Source: Actinomycetota bacterium
GTDB lineage: Bacteria; Actinomycetota; Actinomycetes; S36-B12
Assembly (NCBI GenBank): GCA_947472655.1
Contig: CANJCG010000089.1
Span: forward strand, 1 to 5,961
DNA length: 5,961 nt
Reading direction: 5' to 3'
The position numbers were made by a program, and so were the translations under genes. Position 1 is the first letter of the stretch; each line of letters starts with the position of its first letter. The notes below the pieces were generated by a model. It was not told the DNA's origin, did no database searches, and saw nothing but the letters and a program-made list of their open reading frames with translations. Shown piece after piece: positions 1 through 5,961 of this stretch.

Positions 1-2634
1 GCACCAATTCCGACCTTGTTGCTTACATCGGCTGTGCATCATCATTTGGTGCAAACAAAAGCACGCACGATGGTGACCATCATTGTTGAAGCCGGTGACG
101 TTCGGGAAGTTCACCATTGCGCATTGTTAGTTGGTTACGGTGCTGCAGCGGTGAACCCGTACTTGGCCCTTGAAACTGCTGAAGACATGGCACGACGTGG
201 AGTCTTTGGCGATCTCACTCCTGAATATGCAACACGCAACATGATTAAGGCCCTTGGTAAAGGCATCTTGAAGGTCATGTCCAAGATGGGTGTGTCAACA
301 GTTGCGTCCTACCGTGGTGCCCAGATCTTCGAAGCCGTCGGCTTAAGCCAAGAACTCGTGAATGCATATTTCACCGGCACAAGTTCAAAGCTTGGCGGAG
401 TTGGCATCGACGTGATTGCTAAGGAAGTTTCTGATCGTCACGATGTGGCGTACCCAATTTCAGGGATCTCACCGGCTCACCGAACTCTTAATGACGGCGG
501 TGAATACCAGTGGCGCCGTGAAGGTGAACTTCACCTCTTCAACCCAGAAACAGTTTTCCGGTTGCAACATTCAACTCGCAATAAGCGTTACGACATTTTC
601 AAGCAGTACACAAATGCGGTCGATGAGCAGTCTGAGCGGTTAATGACGATCCGTGGATTGTTTAACTTCAAGTCGGGTATTCGCGCGCCAATTTCGATTG
701 ATGACGTTGAACCAGCAGCGTCAATCGTGAAGCGTTTCTCAACGGGTGCGATGTCCTATGGCTCGATTTCCGCAGAAGCCCATGAGACGCTTGCAATTGC
801 GATGAACCGCATTGGCGCTAAGTCCAACACGGGCGAAGGCGGCGAAGATCCAGAGCGCTATGTGCCAATGTCAAACGGAGACTCAAAGCGTTCGTCGATT
901 AAGCAGGTTGCATCAGGAAGGTTTGGTGTCACAAGCGAATACCTCGTAAATGCTGACGATATTCAGATCAAGATGGCGCAAGGTGCAAAGCCCGGAGAAG
1001 GCGGTCAACTCCCTGGTAACAAGGTGTACCCGTGGGTAGCTAAAACTCGTCACTCAACTCCGGGTGTTGGTTTGATTTCACCGCCACCGCATCACGATAT
1101 TTATTCGATTGAGGATCTAGCTCAACTGATCCACGATTTGAAGAATGCCAATAAAAATGCTCGCGTGCATGTCAAACTTGTGTCAGAAATTGGAGTTGGC
1201 ACTGTTGCTGCAGGTGTGTCTAAAGCGCACGCAGACGTGGTGTTGATTTCTGGGTTTGATGGTGGCACTGGTGCATCGCCATTGACCAGCCTCAAGCACG
1301 CCGGCACACCTTGGGAACTCGGTCTAGCTGAAACTCAGCAGACGCTCATGGTCAACGGCCTACGCGATCGCATTGTTGTTCAAGCAGATGGTCAGTTGAA
1401 GACCGGTCGTGACGTGATTGTTGCGGCGCTGCTTGGGGCTGAAGAGTTCGGGTTTGCCACAGCGCCTCTTGTGGTGATGGGTTGCGTCATGATGCGTGTG
1501 TGTCACTTAGACACCTGCCCAGTTGGCATCGCCACGCAGAATCCTATTTTGCGCGAGCGATTCAGCGGGGAGCCTGAGTTTGTCGAAACTTTCTTTGAAT
1601 ACATCGCCGAAGAGGTGCGCGAGCATTTGGCTGCACTTGGATTCCGTACGCTTGAAGAAGCAGTCGGACAGGTTGAAATGCTCGATACGGAACGCGCAGT
1701 CACGCACTGGAAAGCATCAGGTCTTGATCTGTCGCCGATTTTGGTTGTGCCACGTGTTGGCGCAGACTCACCTCGCCGGGCGATGATCGCTCAAGATCAC
1801 GGTCTTGATGCCGCTCTAGATAACGAGCTCATCGAGTTGTGCCAGCCAGCAATCACCAAGGGTGAACCGGTGCGCGCGCAACTCACCATTCGCAACGTCA
1901 ACCGCACAGTCGGCACGATGTTGGGCGCCGAAGTCACTCGCACATACGGCGGAGAAGGATTACCGGAAGAAACGATTGACTTGACCTTCGTTGGTTCTGC
2001 GGGGCAGTCATTTGGTGCCTTCTTACCTAAAGGCATTACGTTGAGATTAGAGGGCGATGCCAACGATTACGTCGGTAAGGGTTTGTCGGGTGGAAATCTG
2101 GTCGTTCGTCCGCATCGCGAGGCAACCTTTGTGGCTGAAGATCAGATCATTGCCGGCAATGTTATCGGTTACGGAGCCACCAACGGCAAGATCTTTTTGC
2201 GTGGGCGCGCGGGTGAAAGATTCTGCGTACGTAACTCTGGCGCGATCGCTGTAGTCGAAGGCGTTGGCGATCATGCTCTTGAGTACATGACAGGTGGTCG
2301 TGTTGTCATTCTTGGTAGCACCGGACGAAACCTCGGTGCAGGAATGTCTGGCGGTGTTGCTTACATTCTCGATCTAGATCCATCAAAAGTTAATCCAGAA
2401 ATGATTGACTTGGACCCGTTAACTTCCATTGATGCAGATGAACTTCATTCGATTGTTCAACAGCACTTTGAAGCCACGGAATCCGGTGTCGCCAAGGTGC
2501 TCTTGGCAGACTGGATCACGGGGCTAGGGCGATTCACCAAAGTGATGCCTAAGGATTACAAGCGTGTACTGGCAGTTATGCAGAAAGCAACTGAGCAAGG
2601 TCTTGACCCAATCGCAGCGGTAATGGGAGCTTGA
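1..2634 (+). CDS. gltB: Glutamate synthase (NADPH) large subunit, C-terminal part (5'-truncated by the window edge)
   Basis: GltB converts glutamine plus 2-oxoglutarate to two glutamates in the cytoplasm, as a complex with GltD. The open frame runs in from base 1, so the N-terminal glutaminase domain and the start codon lie upstream; 877 residues are visible out of about 1500 usual for the family. Counting from base 1, the end of the central domain (HHHLVQT, then GYGAAAVNPYLA) fills about residues 15-60. The FMN-binding synthase domain covers about 180-560, with KSNTGEGGE at 274-282, KPGEGGQLPG at 330-339 and DGGTGASPLTS from 420. The cysteines of the 3Fe-4S cluster are C495, C501 and C506 in the C-x5-C-x4-C pattern. 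The GXGXG beta-helix domain covers about 625-815, including GAGMSGGVAYILD. No frameshift or missing key residue is seen. The gene ends one base before gltD, which fits a shared transcript. Confidence 0.97.
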   Translation, partial: APIPTLLLTSAVHHHLVQTKARTMVTIIVEAGDVREVHHCALLVGYGAAAVNPYLALETAEDMARRGVFGDLTPEYATRNMIKALGKGILKVMSKMGVSTVASYRGAQIFEAVGLSQELVNAYFTGTSSKLGGVGIDVIAKEVSDRHDVAYPISGISPAHRTLNDGGEYQWRREGELHLFNPETVFRLQHSTRNKRYDIFKQYTNAVDEQSERLMTIRGLFNFKSGIRAPISIDDVEPAASIVKRFSTGAMSYGSISAEAHETLAIAMNRIGAKSNTGEGGEDPERYVPMSNGDSKRSSIKQVASGRFGVTSEYLVNADDIQIKMAQGAKPGEGGQLPGNKVYPWVAKTRHSTPGVGLISPPPHHDIYSIEDLAQLIHDLKNANKNARVHVKLVSEIGVGTVAAGVSKAHADVVLISGFDGGTGASPLTSLKHAGTPWELGLAETQQTLMVNGLRDRIVVQADGQLKTGRDVIVAALLGAEEFGFATAPLVVMGCVMMRVCHLDTCPVGIATQNPILRERFSGEPEFVETFFEYIAEEVREHLAALGFRTLEEAVGQVEMLDTERAVTHWKASGLDLSPILVVPRVGADSPRRAMIAQDHGLDAALDNELIELCQPAITKGEPVRAQLTIRNVNRTVGTMLGAEVTRTYGGEGLPEETIDLTFVGSAGQSFGAFLPKGITLRLEGDANDYVGKGLSGGNLVVRPHREATFVAEDQIIAGNVIGYGATNGKIFLRGRAGERFCVRNSGAIAVVEGVGDHALEYMTGGRVVILGSTGRNLGAGMSGGVAYILDLDPSKVNPEMIDLDPLTSIDADELHSIVQQHFEATESGVAKVLLADWITGLGRFTKVMPKDYKRVLAVMQKATEQGLDPIAAVMGA
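2625..2629 (+). promoter_or_regulatory. Ribosome binding site of gltD inside the end of gltB
   Basis: GGGAG lies six bases before the gltD ATG and within the last codons of gltB. Together with the TGA-A-ATG junction, it suggests that ribosomes finishing gltB can start gltD, which would help keep the two subunits in balance. The motif and spacing are seen directly; coupling is inferred. Confidence 0.7.
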
Positions 2635-2635
2635 A

Positions 2636-4090
2636 ATGGCTGATCCAAGGGGATTCCTCAACGTAAGTCGCGAGAATCCAACGCGTCGTCCGGTTGATAT
2701 TCGACTGCAGGACTGGCGCGAGGTGTATGAAGAGTTCGGCGATGACAAGCTTGAGAAGCAAGCAAGTCGTTGCATGGACTGTGGCATTCCGTTTTGTAAT
2801 AACGGGTGCCCTCTTGGCAACCTGATTCCTGAATGGAATGACTTGGTGTATCGCCATGACTGGGAAGTTGCGATTGAGCGTTTGCATGCAACAAATAACT
2901 TCCCTGAATTCACTGGCCGGCTTTGTCCTGCACCTTGCGAGACTGCATGTGTCCTTGGTATTAACCAAGAACCTGTTGCGATCAAGCAGATCGAAGTCTC
3001 GATTATTGATAAGGCTTTCGAGCAAGGCTGGGTTTCACCTCAGGTGCCAGAGCGGGTAAGTGGTCGCACAGTTGCCGTTGTGGGATCAGGGCCTGCTGGG
3101 CTTGCGGCCGCACAGCAACTAGCGCGGGCCGGTCACACGGTGGCTGTATATGAGCGGTCAGATCGCATTGGCGGTTTGCTGCGCTACGGCATTCCAGAGT
3201 TCAAGATGGAAAAGAGCATCCTGGATCGCAGGCTTGACCAGATGATGCAAGAAGGTGTCCGCTTTCGCCCCGGCGTCGATATTGGTATCGATGTCACCGG
3301 CCAAGATCTTCGTAAGCGCTATGACGCTGTCGTGATCGCTATCGGTGCAACGAAGTGGCGTGACTTGCCAGTTCCTGGTCGCGAACTCAACGGCATCTAT
3401 CAGGCCATGGAAGTTCTTCCGTTGGCTAACCGTGTGCAAGAAGGCGACCTGGAGTCTTCACCCCTTGATGTTGCTGGCAAGCATGTCGTGATCATCGGTG
3501 GTGGCGATACTGGCGCAGACTGCTTGGGTACTTCCCATCGTCAAGGTGCGGCATCAGTTACTCAACTCGAAATTTTGCCAACCCCACCAGCGGATCGTCC
3601 AGATTCTCAGCCGTGGCCGACCTACCCAATGACATATCGCACCTCGAGCGCGCACGAAGAAGGCGGAGATCGTCTCTTCGCCGTCTCAACCACGCACTTC
3701 GTTGACGATGGCAATGGCAACGTCAAAGCACTGGCACTTGTTGAAGTTGAACCGTTTGAGGGTGGCTTTCGACCTGTACCCGGTTCAGAGCGCGAAATTC
3801 CCGCCGACGTCGTCATGCTTGCAATGGGCTTCACGGGGCCAGATGCTGATGCAATTGCAGAGCAGTTTGAGCTCAGCGTTGATGGTCGTGGCAATCTCAA
3901 TCGAGATGCGCACTACGCAACGGAAGTTGAGGGCGTATTCGTAGCAGGAGACGCTGGTCGTGGGCAATCATTAATCGTGTGGGCCATTGCTGAAGGCCGC
4001 GCAGCTGCTGCTGCAGTAGATACGTTCCTGACTGGGAGTACGAATCTGCCGGCTCCAATTGAGTCGACAGCTCGGCAAGTGCTCGCATAG
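2636..4090 (+). CDS. gltD: Glutamate synthase (NADPH) small subunit
   Basis: GltD takes electrons from NADPH through FAD and passes them by iron-sulfur clusters to the FMN site of GltB. The 484 residues match the usual family length. The N-terminal cluster region has C46, C49, C54 and C58 (C-x2-C-x4-C-x3-C) followed by C97, C101 and C105 in CPAPCETAC, the pattern expected for two 4Fe-4S clusters. The FAD fold begins with VVGSGPAGLAAA (GxGxxG at 150-155), and the NADPH fold with VVIIGGGDTGADC (GxGxxG at 288-293). The second FAD contact is VFVAGDAGRGQSLIVWAI from residue 434. The ATG is chosen because it follows gltB by one base, has GGGAG six bases upstream, and gives the normal N-terminus (MADPRGFL). 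The related Fe-S flavoprotein subunits of dihydropyrimidine dehydrogenase share this fold, but the adjacent gltB settles the identity. Repeated copies of the stop region follow the gene. Confidence 0.97.
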   Translation: MADPRGFLNVSRENPTRRPVDIRLQDWREVYEEFGDDKLEKQASRCMDCGIPFCNNGCPLGNLIPEWNDLVYRHDWEVAIERLHATNNFPEFTGRLCPAPCETACVLGINQEPVAIKQIEVSIIDKAFEQGWVSPQVPERVSGRTVAVVGSGPAGLAAAQQLARAGHTVAVYERSDRIGGLLRYGIPEFKMEKSILDRRLDQMMQEGVRFRPGVDIGIDVTGQDLRKRYDAVVIAIGATKWRDLPVPGRELNGIYQAMEVLPLANRVQEGDLESSPLDVAGKHVVIIGGGDTGADCLGTSHRQGAASVTQLEILPTPPADRPDSQPWPTYPMTYRTSSAHEEGGDRLFAVSTTHFVDDGNGNVKALALVEVEPFEGGFRPVPGSEREIPADVVMLAMGFTGPDADAIAEQFELSVDGRGNLNRDAHYATEVEGVFVAGDAGRGQSLIVWAIAEGRAAAAAVDTFLTGSTNLPAPIESTARQVLA

Positions 4091-4129
4091 CGTGCAATTG
4101 CATAGCGTTTAATCTCATAACGTTTCACT
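4085..4129 (+). repeat. Three imperfect 15-bp tandem repeats spanning the gltD stop codon
   Basis: Units start at 4085, 4100 and 4115, with core GCATAGCGT, GCATAGCGT and TCATAACGT. Units 1 and 2 match at 12 of 15 bases, and units 2 and 3 at 10 of 15. Because the period is five codons, the gltD stop (TAG at 4088) recurs in the same frame as TAG at 4103 and TAA at 4118. The divergence increases away from the gene, as expected for old slippage duplications. A 10-bp palindrome, TGCAATTGCA (4093-4102), spans the first unit boundary. Confidence 0.8.
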
Positions 4130-4161
4130 CTGCGCCCTGGCGTTGTGATGACACCGTTTAC

Positions 4162-4185
4162 ACACTCATCGGGTAAGATGAGTGT
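4162..4185. promoter_or_regulatory. Perfect 9-bp inverted repeat over the pyk promoter, possible operator
   Basis: ACACTCATC (4162-4170) and GATGAGTGT (4177-4185) are exact reverse complements around the six bases GGGTAA. The palindrome ends one base before the pyk ATG and overlaps the putative -10 box, so a protein bound here would block transcription. As RNA it would form a hairpin next to the start codon, which matters only if transcription reads through from gltD. It has no T-run after it, so it is a poor terminator. The symmetry is seen directly; the operator role is inferred and the regulator is unknown. Confidence 0.55.
4174..4179 (+). promoter_or_regulatory. Putative -10 box of pyk (leaderless transcript)
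   Basis: TAAGAT fits the TANNNT form and ends seven bases before the ATG at 4187, the spacing expected when transcription starts on the start codon itself, as is common in actinobacteria. No good Shine-Dalgarno sequence precedes this ATG, which fits a leaderless mRNA. The -35 side is weak: ATGACA at 4148-4153 resembles TTGACA but the spacer would be 20 bases, longer than usual. Confidence 0.45.
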
Positions 4186-4186
4186 T

Positions 4187-5620
4187 ATGCGCCGAGCCAA
4201 AATTGTTGCCACTATGGGCCCTGCTACAGCGGAGCTCGAAGTGGTGCGTGGACTCATTGCGGCTGGCATGGACGTGGCAAGGCTGAATTTGTCTCATGGC
4301 ACCCAAGATCAGCATGCCGCGCAATATCACCTGATCCGCCAGGCTGCAGATGAGTCAGGCCGTGGCGTAGGTATTTTGGCTGACCTTCAAGGCCCAAAGA
4401 TTCGACTGGGCAAGTTTGCCTCCGGCCCAGTGCTGTTGAACGTTGGCGAAGAATTCATCGTTACGACTGAAGCTGTGCCAGGTGATGCCAAAATGGTGAG
4501 CACCACCTATAAGGACCTTCCGCAAGATGTGAAGTCGGGCGATTTTGTGCTTGTTGATGACGGCCGAATTGCCCTTGAAGTTATTCGAGTTGAGGGCCCT
4601 CGAGTCATCACCGTGGTCAAAGAAGGTGGCCGAGTCTCTGACAACAAGGGATTCAACTTGCCCGGTGCCGCGATGAGTGTTCCAGCGCTCTCAGACAAAG
4701 ATCGCGACGATCTGCGATGGGCTCTGCGAATCGGCTGCGACATGATCGCGCTCTCGTTTGTGCGCAATGCTGCAGATATTGAAGACGTGCTCACGATCAT
4801 GGCCGAAGAGGGCGTACGGGTTCCGGTGTTGGCTAAGGTGGAAAAACCTCAAGCAGTTGAGAATTTGCAAGAGATCATTAACGCCTTCGATGGTGTGATG
4901 GTTGCTCGTGGTGACCTAGGCGTTGAATTACCTCTTGAGCAGGTGCCGTTGGTGCAAAAGCGGGCGATCCACATGTGTCGCGAGGCAGGCAAGCCGGTCA
5001 TCGTTGCAACGCAGATGCTTGATTCAATGATGAGTGCGAACAGGCCAACGCGGGCTGAAGCCAGTGACGTTGCAAACGCTGTGCTTGATGGAGCCGATGC
5101 GCTGATGTTGTCGGGTGAAACAAGCGTAGGGTCTCACCCAATAACTGTTGTTGAGACGATGGCGCGAATCATCTCCCATGTTGAATCCGAAGCACTGCAT
5201 CGCGTGCCGATACTTGAAGAACCCCGGGCGGGTTCAACTAATCGCGCGCTGACGCATGCTGCAGTCATGGTCGCTGCTGAAGTTGCCGCAACCTACCTCA
5301 TTGCTTTTACTGAAACGGGAACTTCAGCTCGTTTGATTGCTCGTTGGCGCAGCGCAACCAAGTTGCTGGCCTTCACACCAAATCAGCGGGTTCGCAGCCA
5401 ACTGGCATTGGTCTGGGGAGTGGAAACCTTCTTGGTGCCGCAGGTTGAACACACGGATGACATGGTCATGCAAGTAGATAAAGCATTACTCGACATTGGC
5501 CGTGCCACTGCAGGCGAACGCGTGGTCATTTGCGCGGGTGTGCCCCCTGGCATACCGGGCACAACAAACGGTATGCGCGTGCATCGCATTGGCAGTTCAG
5601 GACGCGGCTCCGGAATCTAG
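4187..5620 (+). CDS. pyk: Pyruvate kinase
   Basis: Pyk transfers phosphate from phosphoenolpyruvate to ADP, giving pyruvate and ATP at the end of glycolysis, normally as a cytoplasmic homotetramer. The 477-residue product has the usual length. The N-terminal barrel has MRRAKIVATMGPAT and the R32/N34/S36/H37 substrate motif, then LADLQGPKIRLG at 64-75. The B domain lies at about 75-165. The catalytic lysine is K217 in VLAKVEKPQ, the metal-binding segment RGDLG starts at R241, TQMLDSM is at 275-281, and SGET at 309-312. The C-terminal domain ends with the typical PPGIPGTTN and RVHRIG. The start at 4187 is chosen because family members begin here; in-frame starts at 4145 (GTG), 4148 and 4178 (ATG) would add 14, 13 or 3 residues. 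Closeness to gltBD is common in actinobacteria. The promoter-like box and palindrome before it suggest separate control from gltBD. Confidence 0.96.
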   Translation: MRRAKIVATMGPATAELEVVRGLIAAGMDVARLNLSHGTQDQHAAQYHLIRQAADESGRGVGILADLQGPKIRLGKFASGPVLLNVGEEFIVTTEAVPGDAKMVSTTYKDLPQDVKSGDFVLVDDGRIALEVIRVEGPRVITVVKEGGRVSDNKGFNLPGAAMSVPALSDKDRDDLRWALRIGCDMIALSFVRNAADIEDVLTIMAEEGVRVPVLAKVEKPQAVENLQEIINAFDGVMVARGDLGVELPLEQVPLVQKRAIHMCREAGKPVIVATQMLDSMMSANRPTRAEASDVANAVLDGADALMLSGETSVGSHPITVVETMARIISHVESEALHRVPILEEPRAGSTNRALTHAAVMVAAEVAATYLIAFTETGTSARLIARWRSATKLLAFTPNQRVRSQLALVWGVETFLVPQVEHTDDMVMQVDKALLDIGRATAGERVVICAGVPPGIPGTTNGMRVHRIGSSGRGSGI

Positions 5621-5687
5621 CTGGCGAGAACCGAGATTGTGAAGACGTGGCCGCCGATCTACAAAAGCTCAGCGAACCACGACGACA

Positions 5688-5715
5688 GGGGTAGGGGAAC
5701 GGGCGCCACTAGGGG
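5688..5715 (+). other. Cluster of four G-runs, possible G-quadruplex
   Basis: G-runs of 4, 4, 3 and 4 bases occur at 5688-5691, 5694-5697, 5701-5703 and 5712-5715, separated by loops of 2, 3 and 8 bases. This nearly meets the usual quadruplex pattern; the last loop is one base over the common limit of seven. It lies between pyk and the pyrR promoter on the coding strand. Folding and function are not shown by sequence alone. Confidence 0.4.
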
Positions 5716-5718
5716 CCC
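5701..5718 (+). terminator. Possible weak terminator hairpin after pyk
   Basis: GGGC and GCCC pair around an inner CC/GG pair, with one G-G mismatch and the four-base loop ACTA, giving six pairs. It lies 80 bases after the pyk stop and has no T-run behind it, so it would be at best a non-canonical terminator. It competes with the overlapping G-run cluster for the same bases. Confidence 0.22.
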
Positions 5719-5763
5719 AGCCTCGAGATAGGGATGAAGTGTTCAAGCCGGTGCTTTATCCGG

Positions 5764-5769
5764 TATGGT
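5764..5769 (+). promoter_or_regulatory. Putative -10 box of the pyrR promoter
   Basis: TATGGT matches the -10 consensus at four of six positions. Transcription would begin near 5776-5777 and give a leader of about 48 bases that just contains the PyrR-binding hairpin. The -35 region is poor: TTCAAG at 5742-5747 matches TTGACA at only three positions, with a 16-base spacer. The call rests mostly on its fit with the leader. Confidence 0.4.
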
Positions 5770-5784
5770 CTGCTTTGCACGACA

Positions 5785-5820
5785 CCTTTAAGTTCCGTCC
5801 TGTGAGGCGGAGAAGGGGGT
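5785..5820 (+). promoter_or_regulatory. PyrR-binding leader hairpin overlapping the pyrR ribosome binding site
   Basis: TCCG (5794-5797) pairs with CGGA (5808-5811), and CC (5799-5800) with GG (5806-5807), leaving T5798 bulged and the loop TGTGA. The bulged stem and the TGTGAGG loop match the RNA element recognised by PyrR. The probable Shine-Dalgarno sequence AAGGGGG (5813-5819) follows directly and ends five bases before the ATG; CCTT (5785-5788) can pair with its AAGG. In mycobacteria, PyrR bound to such a leader represses translation of its own operon when uridine nucleotides are plentiful. No separate terminator hairpin is visible between this element and the gene, so translational repression fits better than Bacillus-type attenuation. 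Confidence 0.82.
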
Positions 5821-5824
5821 CCAG

Positions 5825-5961
5825 ATGGGCTCTGCACGCGCGCACGATCTTCGGACCGTGCTTTCCGGCGATGATATCGCCCGAGCAAGTCGACGTATTG
5901 CTCACGAAATCGTAGAAAAAGCCAAAGGCGCTTCCGATCTCGTTCTCCTTGGAATCCCCAC
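5825..5961 (+). CDS. pyrR: Pyrimidine operon regulator PyrR / uracil phosphoribosyltransferase, N-terminal part (cut by window end)
   Basis: PyrR binds pyr mRNA in response to UMP or UTP and, in many species, also converts uracil plus PRPP to UMP. Only 45 complete codons are visible out of about 180-190. The segment GDDIARASRRIAHEIVEKAKG (in two parts: residues 15-24 and 25-35) and DLVLLGIPT (38-46) match the conserved PyrR N-terminus; the phosphoribosyl-pyrophosphate site lies beyond the window. The ATG is chosen because AAGGGGG ends five bases upstream. It gives an extension of about 11 residues before the conserved core; a GTG at 5858 (residue 12) is a less likely start. The PyrR-type hairpin just upstream supports the identity independently and implies self-regulation. 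Genes for pyrimidine synthesis such as pyrB and pyrC commonly follow pyrR and may lie downstream here. Confidence 0.93.
   Translation, partial: MGSARAHDLRTVLSGDDIARASRRIAHEIVEKAKGASDLVLLGIP

Noticed and set aside
16..18. TTG at 16 as the start of gltB
   Set aside because: The frame is open to base 1, and the residues before and after belong to the interior of GltB, so this is an internal leucine codon.
2524..3025. Two overlapping minus-strand open frames of about 150 residues across the gltB-gltD junction
   Set aside because: They lie antisense to strongly conserved coding sequence and show no recognisable domain; they are shadows of the coding strand.
4132..4143. Possible hairpin GCGCC/GGCGT after gltD as a terminator
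   Set aside because: The loop would be only two bases with a G-T pair at the base, and no T-run follows, so gltBD has no convincing intrinsic terminator here.
4145..4186. Upstream starts for pyk (GTG 4145, ATG 4148, ATG 4178)
   Set aside because: They add residues not seen at the N-terminus of pyruvate kinases, lack a ribosome binding site, and would put the promoter-like palindrome inside the gene.
1..5961. Mobile elements, CRISPR arrays, tRNA or rRNA genes
   Set aside because: No transposase, integrase, spaced direct-repeat array or RNA gene structure was seen; almost all of the window is accounted for by four housekeeping genes.

Overview
This window is a stretch of core metabolic chromosome, most likely from an actinobacterium of moderate GC content. 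The protein sequences suggest this: the pyruvate kinase begins MRRAKIV, the glutamate synthase subunits look actinobacterial, and a PyrR-type RNA hairpin overlaps the ribosome binding site of pyrR, an arrangement known from mycobacteria. The genus cannot be fixed from the sequence alone. All genes are on the + strand, and there are no tRNA or rRNA genes, CRISPR arrays, insertion sequences or phage genes.

Layout: positions 1-2634 hold the C-terminal 877 residues of the glutamate synthase large subunit (gltB), whose start lies outside the window. After a single base comes gltD (2636-4090), the small subunit, with its ribosome binding site inside the end of gltB. The 96-base gap after gltD holds a 15-bp tandem repeat that carries the gltD stop codon three times in frame. 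It also holds a perfect 9-bp inverted repeat that overlaps a putative -10 box just before pyk. Pyruvate kinase (pyk) runs from 4187 to 5620. A 204-base gap follows, with a G-run cluster, a possible weak terminator, a likely promoter and a PyrR-binding leader hairpin. The first 45 complete codons of pyrR (from 5825) end the window.

Function: GltB and GltD together make glutamate from glutamine and 2-oxoglutarate using NADPH. Pyk makes ATP and pyruvate from phosphoenolpyruvate. PyrR senses uridine nucleotides and represses pyrimidine synthesis genes. gltBD clearly forms a translationally close pair. pyk and pyrR each appear to have their own promoter, so the window is probably three transcription units rather than one operon.

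No undescribed gene system is visible. The items most worth a second look are small non-coding structures: the palindrome on the pyk -10 region, the triplicated gltD stop, and the pyrR leader.
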